Shown: positions 48,047 to 57,361, numbered from the stretch's first letter. The stretch: 64,000 bases of DNA from Phycisphaeraceae bacterium (GCA_020639155.1 JACKHF010000001.1:1-64000); one strand, 5' to 3'. Notes: generated by a model not told the origin, from the sequence alone. Numbers and translations: made by a program.

Positions 48047-48754
48047 ATGAGTACACCGGACAACCAACAGGACAGAACCGCACGCGATGCCGGAAAAGAC
48101 ACCATCATTCAGTTGATCCGTCGGCTTGCCTCCTGCAACGACATTCCACATGAAGTTCCCGCAGATCCCTGTCAGATGCTGCTGTCATGGTTCGAGCAAG
48201 CCAGGACTTCGGGTGTGTACGATGATCCGAATGCGATGTCGCTCTCAACCGCAACATCCTATGGCGCACCCTCATCGCGTATCGTGCTGTGCAAATCAGT
48301 CGAGTTATCTCCGCTAGCAGTTGTCTTTTACACGAGTTACACCAGCCGAAAAGCCAGCGAGATCGAATCAAACCCGCGAGCCGCTGCGCTGTTTCACTGG
48401 CCTCATGCAAAAAGACAAGTGCGCATTGAGGGCGGTGTCAAGCGCGTGAGTGAGAAAGAAAGCGATGAGTACTTCAACAAGCGCCCGCTATTATCAAGAA
48501 TCGGTGCGGCAGCGAGCGCGCAGAGCGCCCCACTTGCCTCGCGAGACGAACTGATCACAAAGGCGCTGCACGTTGCGAAATCCACAATGCTCAGCGGAGG
48601 CCTAAACCGCCCCAAACACTGGGGTGGATATAGGTTGTTTGCTCACACTGTGGAGCTCTGGTCAGCGCGCGAGGGAAGACTCCACGATCGAGTCGTCTGG
48701 AACCAAGACCCAACAGATGTGAATCGATGGACGAGCCATCGGCTTTGTTCCTGA
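48047..48754 (+). CDS. pdxH: Pyridoxamine 5'-phosphate oxidase
   Basis: A 235-aa FMN enzyme making pyridoxal phosphate. Motifs: SSRIVLCKSVE, FYTSYTSRKASEIESNPRAA with LFHW, QVRIEGGVKRVSEKESDEYF, RIGAAASAQSAPL and the C-terminal HWGGYRLFAHTVELW with RLHDR. All FMN and substrate contacts expected for PdxH are visible. The ATG at 48047 precedes the conserved part by a normal leader. Confidence 0.94.
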   Translation: MSTPDNQQDRTARDAGKDTIIQLIRRLASCNDIPHEVPADPCQMLLSWFEQARTSGVYDDPNAMSLSTATSYGAPSSRIVLCKSVELSPLAVVFYTSYTSRKASEIESNPRAAALFHWPHAKRQVRIEGGVKRVSEKESDEYFNKRPLLSRIGAAASAQSAPLASRDELITKALHVAKSTMLSGGLNRPKHWGGYRLFAHTVELWSAREGRLHDRVVWNQDPTDVNRWTSHRLCS

Positions 48755-48889
48755 CAACTTCGCAACAGCAAGAGTCGAATGACGTGATCTATTAATCATG
48801 CGAATCGTTACACATCAAATGGCACTATCAGTGATTGTGGAACCGCCTTATCATCAACGCCAATGATTACCCTCAGAGTTTAGATGGTG

Positions 48890-50065
48890 TGCCCTCCAAA
48901 TACTCAGTTCACTCATAATTCTTGGCTCTAACGCTGGCCTTGTTCTGTATCGATACGCTGCAGCATGAATCAGATGGTCAAGCCTTGGCAGATGCTCGCG
49001 GTGATCGTTGGTGGCCTGCTCAACGAGCAGCAGCAGTTGATCATTGAGTATCTTCGTGAAGAGAATCGGGTATTGAGAGAGCAGTTTGGGAAACGGCGGC
49101 TCAAGTTCACCGACAAGCAGCGCAGACGTCTTGCGGTTCGAGCGAAACGGCTTGGTCGGAGGGCGTTGCGTGACGTGTGCTCTATCGTGACCCCTGCCAC
49201 ACTGTTGCGTTGGCATCGCCAGTTGATCGCGCGGAAGTATGACGGAAGTACGAAACGAAAACCGGGGAGACCGCGCGTCATGGAGCACATACGCACGCTC
49301 GTTGTCCAGATGGCGACAGACAATAACTGGGGCTACGAACGGATCGTTGGTGAGCTCAAAGTACTCGGACATCGTATGTCGTCATCAACTGTTGCCAACA
49401 TCTTGCACGAGCATGGGATTGAGCCTGCACCCGAGCGAATGAAGCGTACGACTTGGCGGAAGTTCCTGAAGACGCACTGGTCGATGATCGCAGCTACCGA
49501 CTTTTTCACTGTCGAAGTGTGGACATCAAAAGGGCTCACACGCTATTGGGTGTTGTTTGTCATCGAGCTCGAATCTCGCAGAGTCGAAGTCGCAGGCATC
49601 ACCTCGAAGCTCTCAGATGTATGGATGCAGCAGATCGCGAGGAATCTGACCGACGTGTTCGACGGCTTCCTGCTTGGCAAGCGGTTCTTGATCCATGATC
49701 GTGACCCCATGTTCACGATGGCATTCCAACGGTTGCTAAGCGAATCCGGCATTGGGTGTGTGAAGCTCCCGCCGCGCAGCCCAAATCTCAACGCATACGC
49801 TGAACGGTTCGTGCTCTCGATCAAGAGTGAGTGTCTGGATCACATGATTCTCTTTGGCGAACGCCAACTCCGACATGTTATCGCTGCGTATGTCGAGCAC
49901 TACAACGCAGATCGCCCTCACCAAGGATTGAACAATCTGCGAATCGGCAAACCTTCACCGCCCGAGTATGGACCTGCCACAGAAGTGGGTTGCAGTGAGC
50001 GACTAGGCGGTTTGCTGCGTTCCTACCATCGAAAAGCGGTGTGAATTCAGTTTTTGGATAGGACG
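48890..50065 (+). mobile_element. Intact insertion sequence with integrase-core transposase
   Basis: About 1.18 kb. The left end CCCTCCAAATACTCAGTTCA and the reverse complement of the right end, CCTATCCAAAAACTGAATTC, are imperfect inverted repeats (shared TCCAAA, A-CT-A-TTCAC). A single transposase gene fills the element. The exact terminal bases and target duplication could not be fixed. Four decayed relatives lie between 18.5 and 27.6 kb. Confidence 0.85.
48965..50044 (+). CDS. Integrase-core (rve, DDE) transposase
   Basis: A 359-aa transposase. The N-terminal 120 residues are helical with a Leu/Glu-rich segment and a helix-turn-helix-like LLRWHRQLIARKY; KRKPGRPRV links to the catalytic core. 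The DDE acids are Asp in AATDFFTVEVW, Asp in LIHDRDPMF and Glu in NAYAERFVLSIKSE. The end PHQGLNNLRIGKPSP is typical of IS3/IS481-like integrase cores. The frame is complete, so the copy may be active. Confidence 0.9.
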   Translation: MNQMVKPWQMLAVIVGGLLNEQQQLIIEYLREENRVLREQFGKRRLKFTDKQRRRLAVRAKRLGRRALRDVCSIVTPATLLRWHRQLIARKYDGSTKRKPGRPRVMEHIRTLVVQMATDNNWGYERIVGELKVLGHRMSSSTVANILHEHGIEPAPERMKRTTWRKFLKTHWSMIAATDFFTVEVWTSKGLTRYWVLFVIELESRRVEVAGITSKLSDVWMQQIARNLTDVFDGFLLGKRFLIHDRDPMFTMAFQRLLSESGIGCVKLPPRSPNLNAYAERFVLSIKSECLDHMILFGERQLRHVIAAYVEHYNADRPHQGLNNLRIGKPSPPEYGPATEVGCSERLGGLLRSYHRKAV

Positions 50066-50068
50066 GGC

Positions 50069-50136
50069 ACGCACTCGCGGAGCAGCAACGCGCAAAGGAG
50101 ATCGAGCAGGCACCGTTGTTTGAATCGGCTGTTTGA
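50069..50136 (+). pseudogene. Short 3' remnant of an unknown gene
   Basis: In one frame the DNA just right of the insertion sequence reads ALAEQQRAKEIEQAPLFESA followed by Val and a stop. It looks like the C-terminal end of a coding region cut off by the insertion; no start is present and the other side of the element does not continue it. Confidence 0.35.
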
Positions 50137-50224
50137 ATCAGTCCCGCAGTCGACGTGAACCTCTTCGCACTCTAACTCGTTGCCCAGAATTGGGTTATGT
50201 CCGATCCAACATGCTTTTCACACC

Positions 50225-50449
50225 ATGCACACCGAACAGGGCACAACAGCACGCACGACTGCGCACGATCGTGCGTGCTGTGATGTGCCCGATGGATTGC
50301 CAGAGTGGATCACATCGGAACTGATAGAAAAAACAATAAACGTCTGGCAACCGTACTACACCGAGCCGCTTTCCATCGATGACGCGGTTACAATTCTGCT
50401 GACAACAAGCCGTTTGATCTCGGTGTTGTCGCAGGAGCCATCATCATGA
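50225..50449 (+). CDS. Small protein coupled to the serine recombinase
   Basis: About 74 aa, with the likely folded part LPEWITSELIEKTINVWQPY and then LSIDDAVTILLTTSRLISVL. No family was recognised. Its TGA overlaps the ATG of the recombinase (ATGA), so the two are translationally coupled, which supports it as a real gene and possibly a recombination accessory factor. Earlier ATGs exist (50180). Confidence 0.5.
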   Translation: MHTEQGTTARTTAHDRACCDVPDGLPEWITSELIEKTINVWQPYYTEPLSIDDAVTILLTTSRLISVLSQEPSS

Positions 50450-52032
50450 AACGGTTTGCGGCACTGGCACGCGTCAGCAGCAGAGAGCAGGAACGCGAGG
50501 GCTTTTCGCTCGCCGTGCAGGAAGAGGCGCTGCATCGCTACGCAGAGCAGGCTGGCGGCGAGATCGTCAAGTTTCTCCGCATTGCAGAGACAGCGAGCAA
50601 GCACGAGCAGCGAACCGCGTTCCGTGAACTGATCGCCTATGCGAAGAAGCACGCGGTCGAGCTCGACGGGTTGCTCTTCTACAAGATCGACCGTGCGTCT
50701 CGCAACCTCTTCGATTACGTCGAACTTGAGCGCCTGGAGAGCGAGTACGGCCTCCCGTTCATTTCTATTTCACAGCCCACCGAGAACACACCCGCAGGTC
50801 GCATGATGCGACGCACGCTCGCCAACATGGCGAGCTTCTACACCGAGCAGCAATCCGTCGATGTCAAAGAGGGGCTTGCCCGCCGCGTGCAGGAGGGCTG
50901 GTTCGTCGGCAAGGCACCATACGGCTACAAAAACATTCGCAAGGACGGCCGCTGCGTTGCGGTCGTCGACAAGGCTGCTGCGAAAACTGTCCAGCGGATC
51001 TTCCATCTCTACGCGTACGAGCCACTCACACTCGATGCGCTCCGCGACCGGTTGCACGCCGAGTGCGCAGTGTACCTGCCCCACGCACCACGGTTCACGC
51101 GCAGCAAGCTGCACTCGATTCTCATCGATCGTTCCTACATCGGAGAGGTCCCCTTCAAGGGCCAGTGGTATCCCGGCAAGCAGACACCGCTCGTCGACCG
51201 CGAGACATGGAAACGAGTCGAGGCCTTGCTCGGCGGCACCACCTACCACGCGCACCAACTCACCTATGCGGGTGGGCTCATCACCTGTGCCCATTGCGGT
51301 CGAGTCGTTACCGGCGAGCAGGTCAGGAAGAAGACCAGGTCCGGCGTGAAGCAGTATGTCTATTACCGATGCAGCGGCTACACCGCCGAGGGACATCCGC
51401 GTGTGCGCGTCACCGAGAAGGATCTCGATCAGCAGATGCTTGCGCTCTTCGACTCGATCAAGATCAAGGATCCCGATGTGCGTGATTGGTTCAGGATGGT
51501 GCTCGCGTCACAAACACGCGATGCGCAGGATGATGCGCGCGCTCAGCGATCCGAACTCCAGCGCCAGGCTACGTTGCTCGTCGAGCAACAGGACCGATTG
51601 CTCAATCTCAGACTCAGCGACGATGTGGACCAGGACACATTCGCGCACAAGCACACACAGCTTCGAGACAGGCTCGCATCGATCAAGCTGCAGCTTGATG
51701 TGCTGGATCGCTCGCACGATGAAAATGCGGAGCTTGCGTCGAAGGTGTTTGAACTTTCGCAAACGCTTTGTGAGCAATGGGTTGCGGCCGATTACCCAAC
51801 GAAGCGAAGAATCCTCGAAATCGTGTGTTTGAACTACCAACTCGATGGCGTAAGTCTGGTCTGTACAAAGAGAAAGCCCTTCGATGTACTCACCGAAGGG
51901 CTCGAACTAGCAAAACGTCGGGGTGAGAGGATTCGAACCTCCGACCTTTTCGTCCCGAACGAAACGCGCTACCAAGCTGCGCTACACCCCGGAGTCCTGC
52001 TGGCCTATCCCACCAGCAGGGGCCAATCGTAG
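50446..52032 (+). CDS. Large serine recombinase
   Basis: A 528-aa site-specific recombinase. The catalytic domain is residues 1-145 with the nucleophile Ser in ALARVSSREQ and Arg residues in FYKIDRASRN and GRMMRRTLANMASFYTEQQS. A recombinase domain (APYGYKNIRKDGRCVAV, LIDRSYIGEVPFKGQWYPGK) follows, then a zinc ribbon (ITCAHCGRVVTGEQ, YYRCSGY) and a coiled coil (about 350-430). The last about 35 residues (RIRTSDLFVPNETRYQAALH) translate the tRNA-Pro gene in antisense. The ancestral C-terminus was probably different, and the present stop was gained at the junction. Integrases of this type move phages and islands. Confidence 0.92.
   Translation: MKRFAALARVSSREQEREGFSLAVQEEALHRYAEQAGGEIVKFLRIAETASKHEQRTAFRELIAYAKKHAVELDGLLFYKIDRASRNLFDYVELERLESEYGLPFISISQPTENTPAGRMMRRTLANMASFYTEQQSVDVKEGLARRVQEGWFVGKAPYGYKNIRKDGRCVAVVDKAAAKTVQRIFHLYAYEPLTLDALRDRLHAECAVYLPHAPRFTRSKLHSILIDRSYIGEVPFKGQWYPGKQTPLVDRETWKRVEALLGGTTYHAHQLTYAGGLITCAHCGRVVTGEQVRKKTRSGVKQYVYYRCSGYTAEGHPRVRVTEKDLDQQMLALFDSIKIKDPDVRDWFRMVLASQTRDAQDDARAQRSELQRQATLLVEQQDRLLNLRLSDDVDQDTFAHKHTQLRDRLASIKLQLDVLDRSHDENAELASKVFELSQTLCEQWVAADYPTKRRILEIVCLNYQLDGVSLVCTKRKPFDVLTEGLELAKRRGERIRTSDLFVPNETRYQAALHPGVLLAYPTSRGQS
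51918..51991 (-). tRNA. tRNA-Pro (CGG)
   Basis: On the minus strand: acceptor CGGGGTG pairs with CACCCCG, D-arm GCGCAGCTTGGTAGCGC, anticodon stem TTTCG/CGAAA with loop TTCGGGA (anticodon CGG) and T-arm GGAGGTTCGAATCCTC. The 3' end faces the recombinase and lies inside its reading frame. CCA is not encoded. Confidence 0.94.
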
Positions 52033-52172
52033 CCCGTCTGGACCTTTCCGCAAGCAAAATCAGGATTGAGATCGCTAGACAAGACCACTTCAACGCCCAC
52101 AGAGCACGCAGTCTGCCATCAACTCGCAGTGGGCTTAGCCCGATCATCTGTTTCCCACCTGTAGGCACGCGA

Positions 52173-53189
52173 TTAACTGTGCATCTGCCTCTTGTGGACT
52201 GCACTCAGAGCCAGAATCTCAAAGGCCAGATGGGCAGCGATCAACGCGGTAATCTCCGCGTGATCCATCGCTGGCAGCACCTCAACCACGTCGCCCCCCA
52301 CCACATTCACGCCCGCCAATGAACGGACCAGTTCAAGTGCTTCAGCTGATGTGAAGCCGCCCATGCATGGCGTTCCCGTTCCAGGTGCAAACGCGGGGTC
52401 CAGCGCATCGACATCGAACGTCACATACGTCTCGTCGTTCCCGAGTCGCTTGAGAAACTCCCGCAGGCGCACATCGCCTTCCCTGCGCCATTGCGAGTAG
52501 GTGATCATCTCGATTCCAACGTCCTTCGCATAGTCGAGATCATGGCGCGTGTTGAGCGGCCCCTTTACACCGATCGAGATCATGCGCTTCGGATCAAGGC
52601 ATCCTTCTTCAATCAATCGGATAAACGGCGAGGCGTGCGACCACTTCTCACCGCCAGTCATATCCACGGTGTCGACGTGCGAATCGAAGTGGATCATCGC
52701 AAGACCGTCGCTCGGCTTGCCGCGACGGATCCACGTCGCTTTCAGATTCGCGTACGCAAGCGAGTGGTCGCCGCCGAGCGCGAGGATCTTTGTATGCGAT
52801 GGATCGGCGATACCGCACGCGTGCTCGCATGCGCTGTCGAGCGTGCCCTTGCACGAGAACGGCTTGATCGGCGCATCGCCAGCGTCGGCAAGGCTCAGCC
52901 ATTCCGTCACGTCGATGTCGTGCTCAATGTGGTACGGCTTGACATACTGCGATGCATCGCGGATCGCGCGCGGGCCGAATCGTGTACCAGGCCGGTACGT
53001 CACGCCAGCGTCAAAGGGAAATCCGTAGACCGCCCAGTCCACGGGCAGATAGTCCTGCTGGACGAGTTCGAGCATGGGGAAGCGTGCGAACGTACACACG
53101 CCACCAAAACGTGGTTGAACACGGGGGTTTGGGAGTGTGGTGCGTTTGGGCATATCGCCGTTGGTATCGGGGACAAAGTCAGGATGCAT
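52173..53189 (-). CDS. Arginase/agmatinase-family ureohydrolase
   Basis: A 338-aa manganese enzyme. Metal ligands are seen in ALGGDHSLAYA, MIHFDSHVDTVD (DAHxD is DSHVD here) and VTFDVDALDPAFAPGTGTP. These fit agmatinase (speB) most closely, but guanidino-acid specificity is hard to read. With astA and astD upstream on the same strand, arginine or a related guanidino compound is a likely substrate. The start is the ATG at 53189. The 3' end is 180 bp from tRNA-Pro. Confidence 0.88.
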   Translation of the reverse strand: MHPDFVPDTNGDMPKRTTLPNPRVQPRFGGVCTFARFPMLELVQQDYLPVDWAVYGFPFDAGVTYRPGTRFGPRAIRDASQYVKPYHIEHDIDVTEWLSLADAGDAPIKPFSCKGTLDSACEHACGIADPSHTKILALGGDHSLAYANLKATWIRRGKPSDGLAMIHFDSHVDTVDMTGGEKWSHASPFIRLIEEGCLDPKRMISIGVKGPLNTRHDLDYAKDVGIEMITYSQWRREGDVRLREFLKRLGNDETYVTFDVDALDPAFAPGTGTPCMGGFTSAEALELVRSLAGVNVVGGDVVEVLPAMDHAEITALIAAHLAFEILALSAVHKRQMHS

Positions 53190-53237
53190 GCGGGGATACT
53201 ACGGAGGAGCGGGCACGCGTTCCTCGACCAACAGGCA

Positions 53238-53714
53238 TCAGTCAGAATTCGTCGGTTGAGTCTGATTATCGGGTTCGTTCTGTGGAGAAATATGCTGTCT
53301 TGTTGATTCAAGTGCAGCACCACACTCGGGGCATGCGTCAACCTGAAGATCCTCAAGGCTATACCCGCAGTGCCAGCAATGGCCGACAAGGCCGCGTGTG
53401 ATGCGATGAGCCACAGAGCCTGAACATGTCAGACACCAGTACCCAAGCACAGCTTGCAAAATGTCCCCGATATTCCAGCGGATGAGTTCAAGGAATGCAG
53501 CAAACAAAATGAATCCAAAGCTGGGGCCCTCTCCAATCAAACCATACTCAGACCTGATGATCGAAAACACAATATCCGTCAGCGCATTCACAACGCGAGG
53601 CACAGACAACCCGAGAAATACAACTCCTATCAGGCACACGCCTGTTCTGGCCCACCAGACAAGCTTTGCGTTCTCGTTGTTGTGTGTCTGTGTCATCTGA
53701 CGAGGCTCAGCCAT
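53238..53714 (-). CDS. Membrane protein with zinc-ribbon
   Basis: About 158 aa with two membrane helices (WWARTGVCLIGVVFLGLSV and the FGFILFAAFLELIRW region) and a C-terminal ribbon CWHCGYSLEDLQVDACPECG. Such 'CxxCGYdLxgl..CPECG' ribbons are frequent at the termini of planctomycete proteins. The function is unknown. It follows the next gene by 20 bp on the same strand. Confidence 0.75.
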   Translation of the reverse strand: MAEPRQMTQTHNNENAKLVWWARTGVCLIGVVFLGLSVPRVVNALTDIVFSIIRSEYGLIGEGPSFGFILFAAFLELIRWNIGDILQAVLGYWCLTCSGSVAHRITRGLVGHCWHCGYSLEDLQVDACPECGAALESTRQHISPQNEPDNQTQPTNSD

Positions 53715-53734
53715 CTCGGGCACCTATTTATTTG

Positions 53735-54118
53735 TTACTTGCGGTGAGTTTTGCTTTCTGGTGGCAGTGTCAGCAGCAGTTTGAGTACAACAAAGAACAA
53801 TACAGCTACACAGAGCATTGAGACACCAAAGCGCAACAAAATCGTGGGCGTGTCTCCGGAAAACCTCGTGTCGAAGTTCATTCTGACAGTGTCGCGAAAC
53901 GACGATGTACCCATCTGATATGGCAACAACGGAACAAATGGATCAAGGATCAACTGTGCCAATGTATTCAAGACTGCATGTACATCGGGAATCAGAAGCA
54001 CAACACCAGCAAGCAGCACTCCCATAAGCCGCAGCATAACGACCCGTTGCGCCCAGCCGTTCGGCCAGTTTGTTGCACATGAAGTTGATGACCTGTTCTG
54101 AGTTTTCACTTCACCCAC
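53735..54118 (-). CDS. Small membrane protein
   Basis: A 127-aa protein with two predicted helices (VVMLRLMGVLLAGVVLLIPD and FGVSMLCVAVLFFVVLKLLL). No family was recognised. The GTG start at 54118 overlaps the end of astD by 13 bases and has GAGG five bases upstream, so it is translationally coupled to astD; a GTG at 54109 is an alternative. Confidence 0.6.
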   Translation of the reverse strand: MGEVKTQNRSSTSCATNWPNGWAQRVVMLRLMGVLLAGVVLLIPDVHAVLNTLAQLILDPFVPLLPYQMGTSSFRDTVRMNFDTRFSGDTPTILLRFGVSMLCVAVLFFVVLKLLLTLPPESKTHRK

Positions 54119-55707
54119 GCATCCTCGAATCGCATTCCCTGCGGTAGGGCAACACCTTCTCCCTGCTCGATCATACCAGCGACCGGGTACGCGCAGTAAT
54201 CAAGGCTGAACGAACCCGCTGGTCTGTGATTGCCGGAAAGCCCAAGCCCGCCGAACGGGAGTTTGCTTGATGCGCCGGCTGTACCCGTATTGACGTTGAT
54301 GCACCCTGCGCGAACTTCGTGCAGGAACCGTTTCGCGTCGTTCATGTTGCTCGTAAAAATGGAAGCTGCCAGCCCGTACCGCGTCGCGTTGGCCTGTTCG
54401 ATTGCATCGTCGAGTGAGTCCACAATACAGACGCGCAGCATCGGGCCGAAGACCTCCATATCACACCCGGGATGAGACGCTGGTCCACCCGCATCGTCCG
54501 CAACAAAGTGGTCAACCTGCACCATGCCGGGTGAGACATAAAACCCATGATCGAGTGTCTCGATGCCTGTGGCCTCTGCGATGATTTCGCCGCCACCATC
54601 CACAAGGTCCTGCTGGAACTTCAGCACCGCTTCGCGGGCATGCGCTGAGATGATCGGCCCAATGAACACGGGGTGTTCTGCGCGAGGATGCCCGATGATG
54701 ACATTGGACGCAGCCTTTGCCACTGCTCCGATGAATGTCTCAGCAATGTCCTTGTGGATAATCAGCCGGCGGGTGCATGTGCAACGCTGCCCTGTTGTCA
54801 CAAACGCTGCCCGAGCGCACTCAATAGCAGCTTGTCTCATGTTTGCATCCGGCATGACAACCGCAGGGTTGTTGCCGCCCATCTCAAGCGCGATCATCTT
54901 CGACGGATGATCAAGATTTGCTTCAAGGATGCGCCTGCCAACATTCCATGACCCGGTGAACAGCACACCATCGACGCGCGAATCCGACACAATCCGCTTC
55001 GCGGTTTCGACTGCACCCTGCACAACATTCACAACACCGGGCGGCGCATGATGGGCCTGAAGCGCTTCGTGGAACAGTTCAGCGAGCATCTGCCCGGTTG
55101 CTGGTGTGCGTTCGCTCGGTTTGAGCACGATCGTGTTGCCCATAACAAGCGCAGGCACGATGTGCCCGTTGGCAAGATGCGCCGGGAAGTTGAACGGTGC
55201 AACCACTGCCATCACGCCGTGCGGTTTGTACCATGTCCTTCCAGTTCGTGAATCGGTGAGTGCCAGTTCATAGTCTGTGACGCGTGACATCGCACCATAC
55301 TGTGAATCGTCGAGTGTAATTGCAACCTTCGCAGCGAGCCCCCCCGCCTCCGCGGTTGCATCCCAGAGCGCTTTGCCGGTCTCTCGCGAGATCAGCTCTG
55401 CGATCTGTGTTTGGCGCTTTGTACAGATGTCGGCGTAGGTCTTCAGCACAGCACATCGCTGCTCACGCGACCAGCCAGCCCACACAGGGAGCGCGTTTCG
55501 GGCAGCCTCGAGCGCTTCATCGAGATTGGCAAGTGACGGATCCGCCTGCCATAGCGTGTATCTGGGTTCAGCGGGATCAATCGATGTGATCCCATTGCCT
55601 GCGGATAACGGCTTCCATTGCCCACCAACGAGATCGGACGGCTGGCGCTGCAGCAATCCGAGTGAGAACACATACGATGTTGAACCTGCACTCGACGTTG
55701 TCGACAT
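54106..55707 (-). CDS. astD: N-succinylglutamate 5-semialdehyde dehydrogenase
   Basis: A 533-aa aldehyde dehydrogenase. The catalytic Cys is in TTGQRCTCTRRL, Glu in IALEMGGNNPAV, and the NAD-binding part is PFNFPAHLANGHIVPALVMG. The C-terminal SKLPFGGLGLSGNHRPAGS with YCAYPVA is diagnostic of AstD. It oxidises succinylglutamate semialdehyde in the succinyltransferase route of arginine breakdown. The start is the ATG at 55707. It lies downstream of astA with a 116-bp gap. Confidence 0.95.
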   Translation of the reverse strand: MSTTSSAGSTSYVFSLGLLQRQPSDLVGGQWKPLSAGNGITSIDPAEPRYTLWQADPSLANLDEALEAARNALPVWAGWSREQRCAVLKTYADICTKRQTQIAELISRETGKALWDATAEAGGLAAKVAITLDDSQYGAMSRVTDYELALTDSRTGRTWYKPHGVMAVVAPFNFPAHLANGHIVPALVMGNTIVLKPSERTPATGQMLAELFHEALQAHHAPPGVVNVVQGAVETAKRIVSDSRVDGVLFTGSWNVGRRILEANLDHPSKMIALEMGGNNPAVVMPDANMRQAAIECARAAFVTTGQRCTCTRRLIIHKDIAETFIGAVAKAASNVIIGHPRAEHPVFIGPIISAHAREAVLKFQQDLVDGGGEIIAEATGIETLDHGFYVSPGMVQVDHFVADDAGGPASHPGCDMEVFGPMLRVCIVDSLDDAIEQANATRYGLAASIFTSNMNDAKRFLHEVRAGCINVNTGTAGASSKLPFGGLGLSGNHRPAGSFSLDYCAYPVAGMIEQGEGVALPQGMRFEDAWVK

Positions 55708-55823
55708 TGCGTGTGCAATCCTTCCCGTAAAACAGATATGAACAGACATCGGATCGCAGACACGACGCGTGCGTGCCCTCGTCCTGCAACATCGTATCAG
55801 TCATTCAATGTCTATGTGAGGTG

Positions 55824-56954
55824 TTACGATCGTGTTCGTGATCGACCTGAAGATTTCTTCACAGTCGGTATTTCCTCGGGTGTAAATCCGATCTCGCACC
55901 CCGGCTCAGCTTTCAGTGCGAGACGGACAGCACGCGGCAAAGACACCGGTTTTCCTGCTCCCGCTGCAGCGCACTCGGTTTCAACAGCAAAGAACTCACC
56001 ATCGGGATGGAGCACAGACACCATCCCCCGCTGCTTGCACTTTGATTTAGGTAGGTCGTTACCGAGCACACGACGGGACGTCGCCTTCACAATGGAGATG
56101 TCGTTTGTCACCGCGTCAAGATACGGGCCCCCATCAAAGGGATCGACCAGATCGCGGTACGCAAAGCCGAGTTTTTCGAGCATCTTCCTTGCAGGCACTG
56201 TCTCGGGACCAACCTCAGAAACAAGCGCACGCGCCTCGGGCGGGAGCAGCGACAGATAAATATCTGTGTCCGGCAGCAGCGACGTCATGAACTCGCGCGA
56301 AGTCTGGCAGAAACGATCCGCTTCAGAGTAACTCAGGTTAATAAACCTGCGACCGAGAAAATCCCACAGCAAGTTCTGCCCGTCGGCAGTGATAGGTGCC
56401 ATCATCTCCGCGAGCACCCGATCACGGAATCGCGCACGATGCAGTCCAACAAAGTGGAACCGCACCAATCCCATAAAACGACCGAGCTTGAGTTTGTGTC
56501 TGCGGAACGATGGTTGCATGATCAGGCCGCCAATTTCTGATGGCCCGGACTCGTCAAGATGCAGACGAGCAACGGTGTGCATTGTGCCAGTCTGCAGACT
56601 CTTGCTGAAGAACTCCTTGCGCGAGAGTTTGAGCGACACCGACGGATTTCCCGGTCCGCCCATCTGCGCGATGATCTGACTCGTGCCGATGACCGCGCCA
56701 GAGTCAAGGTCCTCCATGCAGAACATGAAAAGCTCGCTCGCATCGATCGCGTATCCACCCGTGTGCCCCCGCTTGCGATCGTGGGTCGAGACGTGTGCAT
56801 CACCTCGCGCAACGGCTTCAAAGCACTTTCGTGCGTGCGAGATCTTCGCGCCAATGATGTCCTTGTCTGGCGGTAAGTTGATGAAGTAGACCATCTTCGC
56901 CAGCTTCAGCAGCGTGGTTGTGTCCTGCAACTTTGGTCGGCGGATAACGAACAT
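55824..56954 (-). CDS. astA: Arginine N-succinyltransferase
   Basis: A 376-aa GNAT-type enzyme that succinylates arginine using succinyl-CoA. Family features: MFVIRRPKLQDTTTLLKLAK, IIAQMGGPGNPSVS, PSEIGGLIMQPSFRRHKLKL, GRFMGLVRF and LLWDFLGRRFINLSYSEADR, plus KMLEKLGFAYRDLVDPFDGG. It is the first enzyme of the AST pathway; astB and astC are not in this window. The start is supported by purine-rich bases before the ATG. Confidence 0.94.
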   Translation of the reverse strand: MFVIRRPKLQDTTTLLKLAKMVYFINLPPDKDIIGAKISHARKCFEAVARGDAHVSTHDRKRGHTGGYAIDASELFMFCMEDLDSGAVIGTSQIIAQMGGPGNPSVSLKLSRKEFFSKSLQTGTMHTVARLHLDESGPSEIGGLIMQPSFRRHKLKLGRFMGLVRFHFVGLHRARFRDRVLAEMMAPITADGQNLLWDFLGRRFINLSYSEADRFCQTSREFMTSLLPDTDIYLSLLPPEARALVSEVGPETVPARKMLEKLGFAYRDLVDPFDGGPYLDAVTNDISIVKATSRRVLGNDLPKSKCKQRGMVSVLHPDGEFFAVETECAAAGAGKPVSLPRAVRLALKAEPGCEIGFTPEEIPTVKKSSGRSRTRS

Positions 56955-57160
56955 GGAACTCCCTGATGATCAGGCTCCATCCCAGAAAACGGGATGTGCA
57001 GATCTGTACACATACATATGCCATGGTGGAACTGCCCAGCAACTCATCGGCAAAGCACCCGACAACCCGCGATCGTAGTGGCGTATTTCACCGTGTTCTG
57101 CGGACGTTGGCTATGAAGAAACTTGACCTTGTGGCTCGACGTGATATGTTTCCGGTCGCT

Positions 57161-57235
57161 GGCCCCATCGTCTAGCCTGGTCCAGGACACCAGGTTCTCA
57201 TCCTGGTAACAGGGGTTCAAATCCCCTTGGGGTCA
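57161..57235 (+). tRNA. tRNA-Glu (CUC)
   Basis: Acceptor GGCCCCA pairs with TGGGGTC, anticodon stem CCAGG/CCTGG with loop TTCTCAT gives anticodon CTC, and the T-arm is AGGGGTTCAAATCCCCT. The discriminator is A and CCA is not encoded. Prophage-like genes begin directly after its 3' end. Confidence 0.94.
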
Positions 57236-57256
57236 TTACAAGGATCTGTCAAGAGT

Positions 57257-57361
57257 TTGGTCCAGAGCATTCGAGCGCAGCTCGATGCAATAGAGGCACT
57301 ACTCGACTCTACCGCCTGCCCCCCTCAAGGGGATGGCGATGGCGATGCCAATACTCGTTAG
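57257..57361 (+). CDS. Possible very small phage-type protein
   Basis: A 34-codon frame from TTG 57257: VQSIRAQLDAIEALLDSTAC, then a Gly/Asp tail ending NTR. The first half is a regular amphipathic helix. It overlaps the next gene by a few bases, in keeping with the packed layout of this element. The start is weak, so it may be non-coding. Confidence 0.3.
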   Translation: MVQSIRAQLDAIEALLDSTACPPQGDGDGDANTR

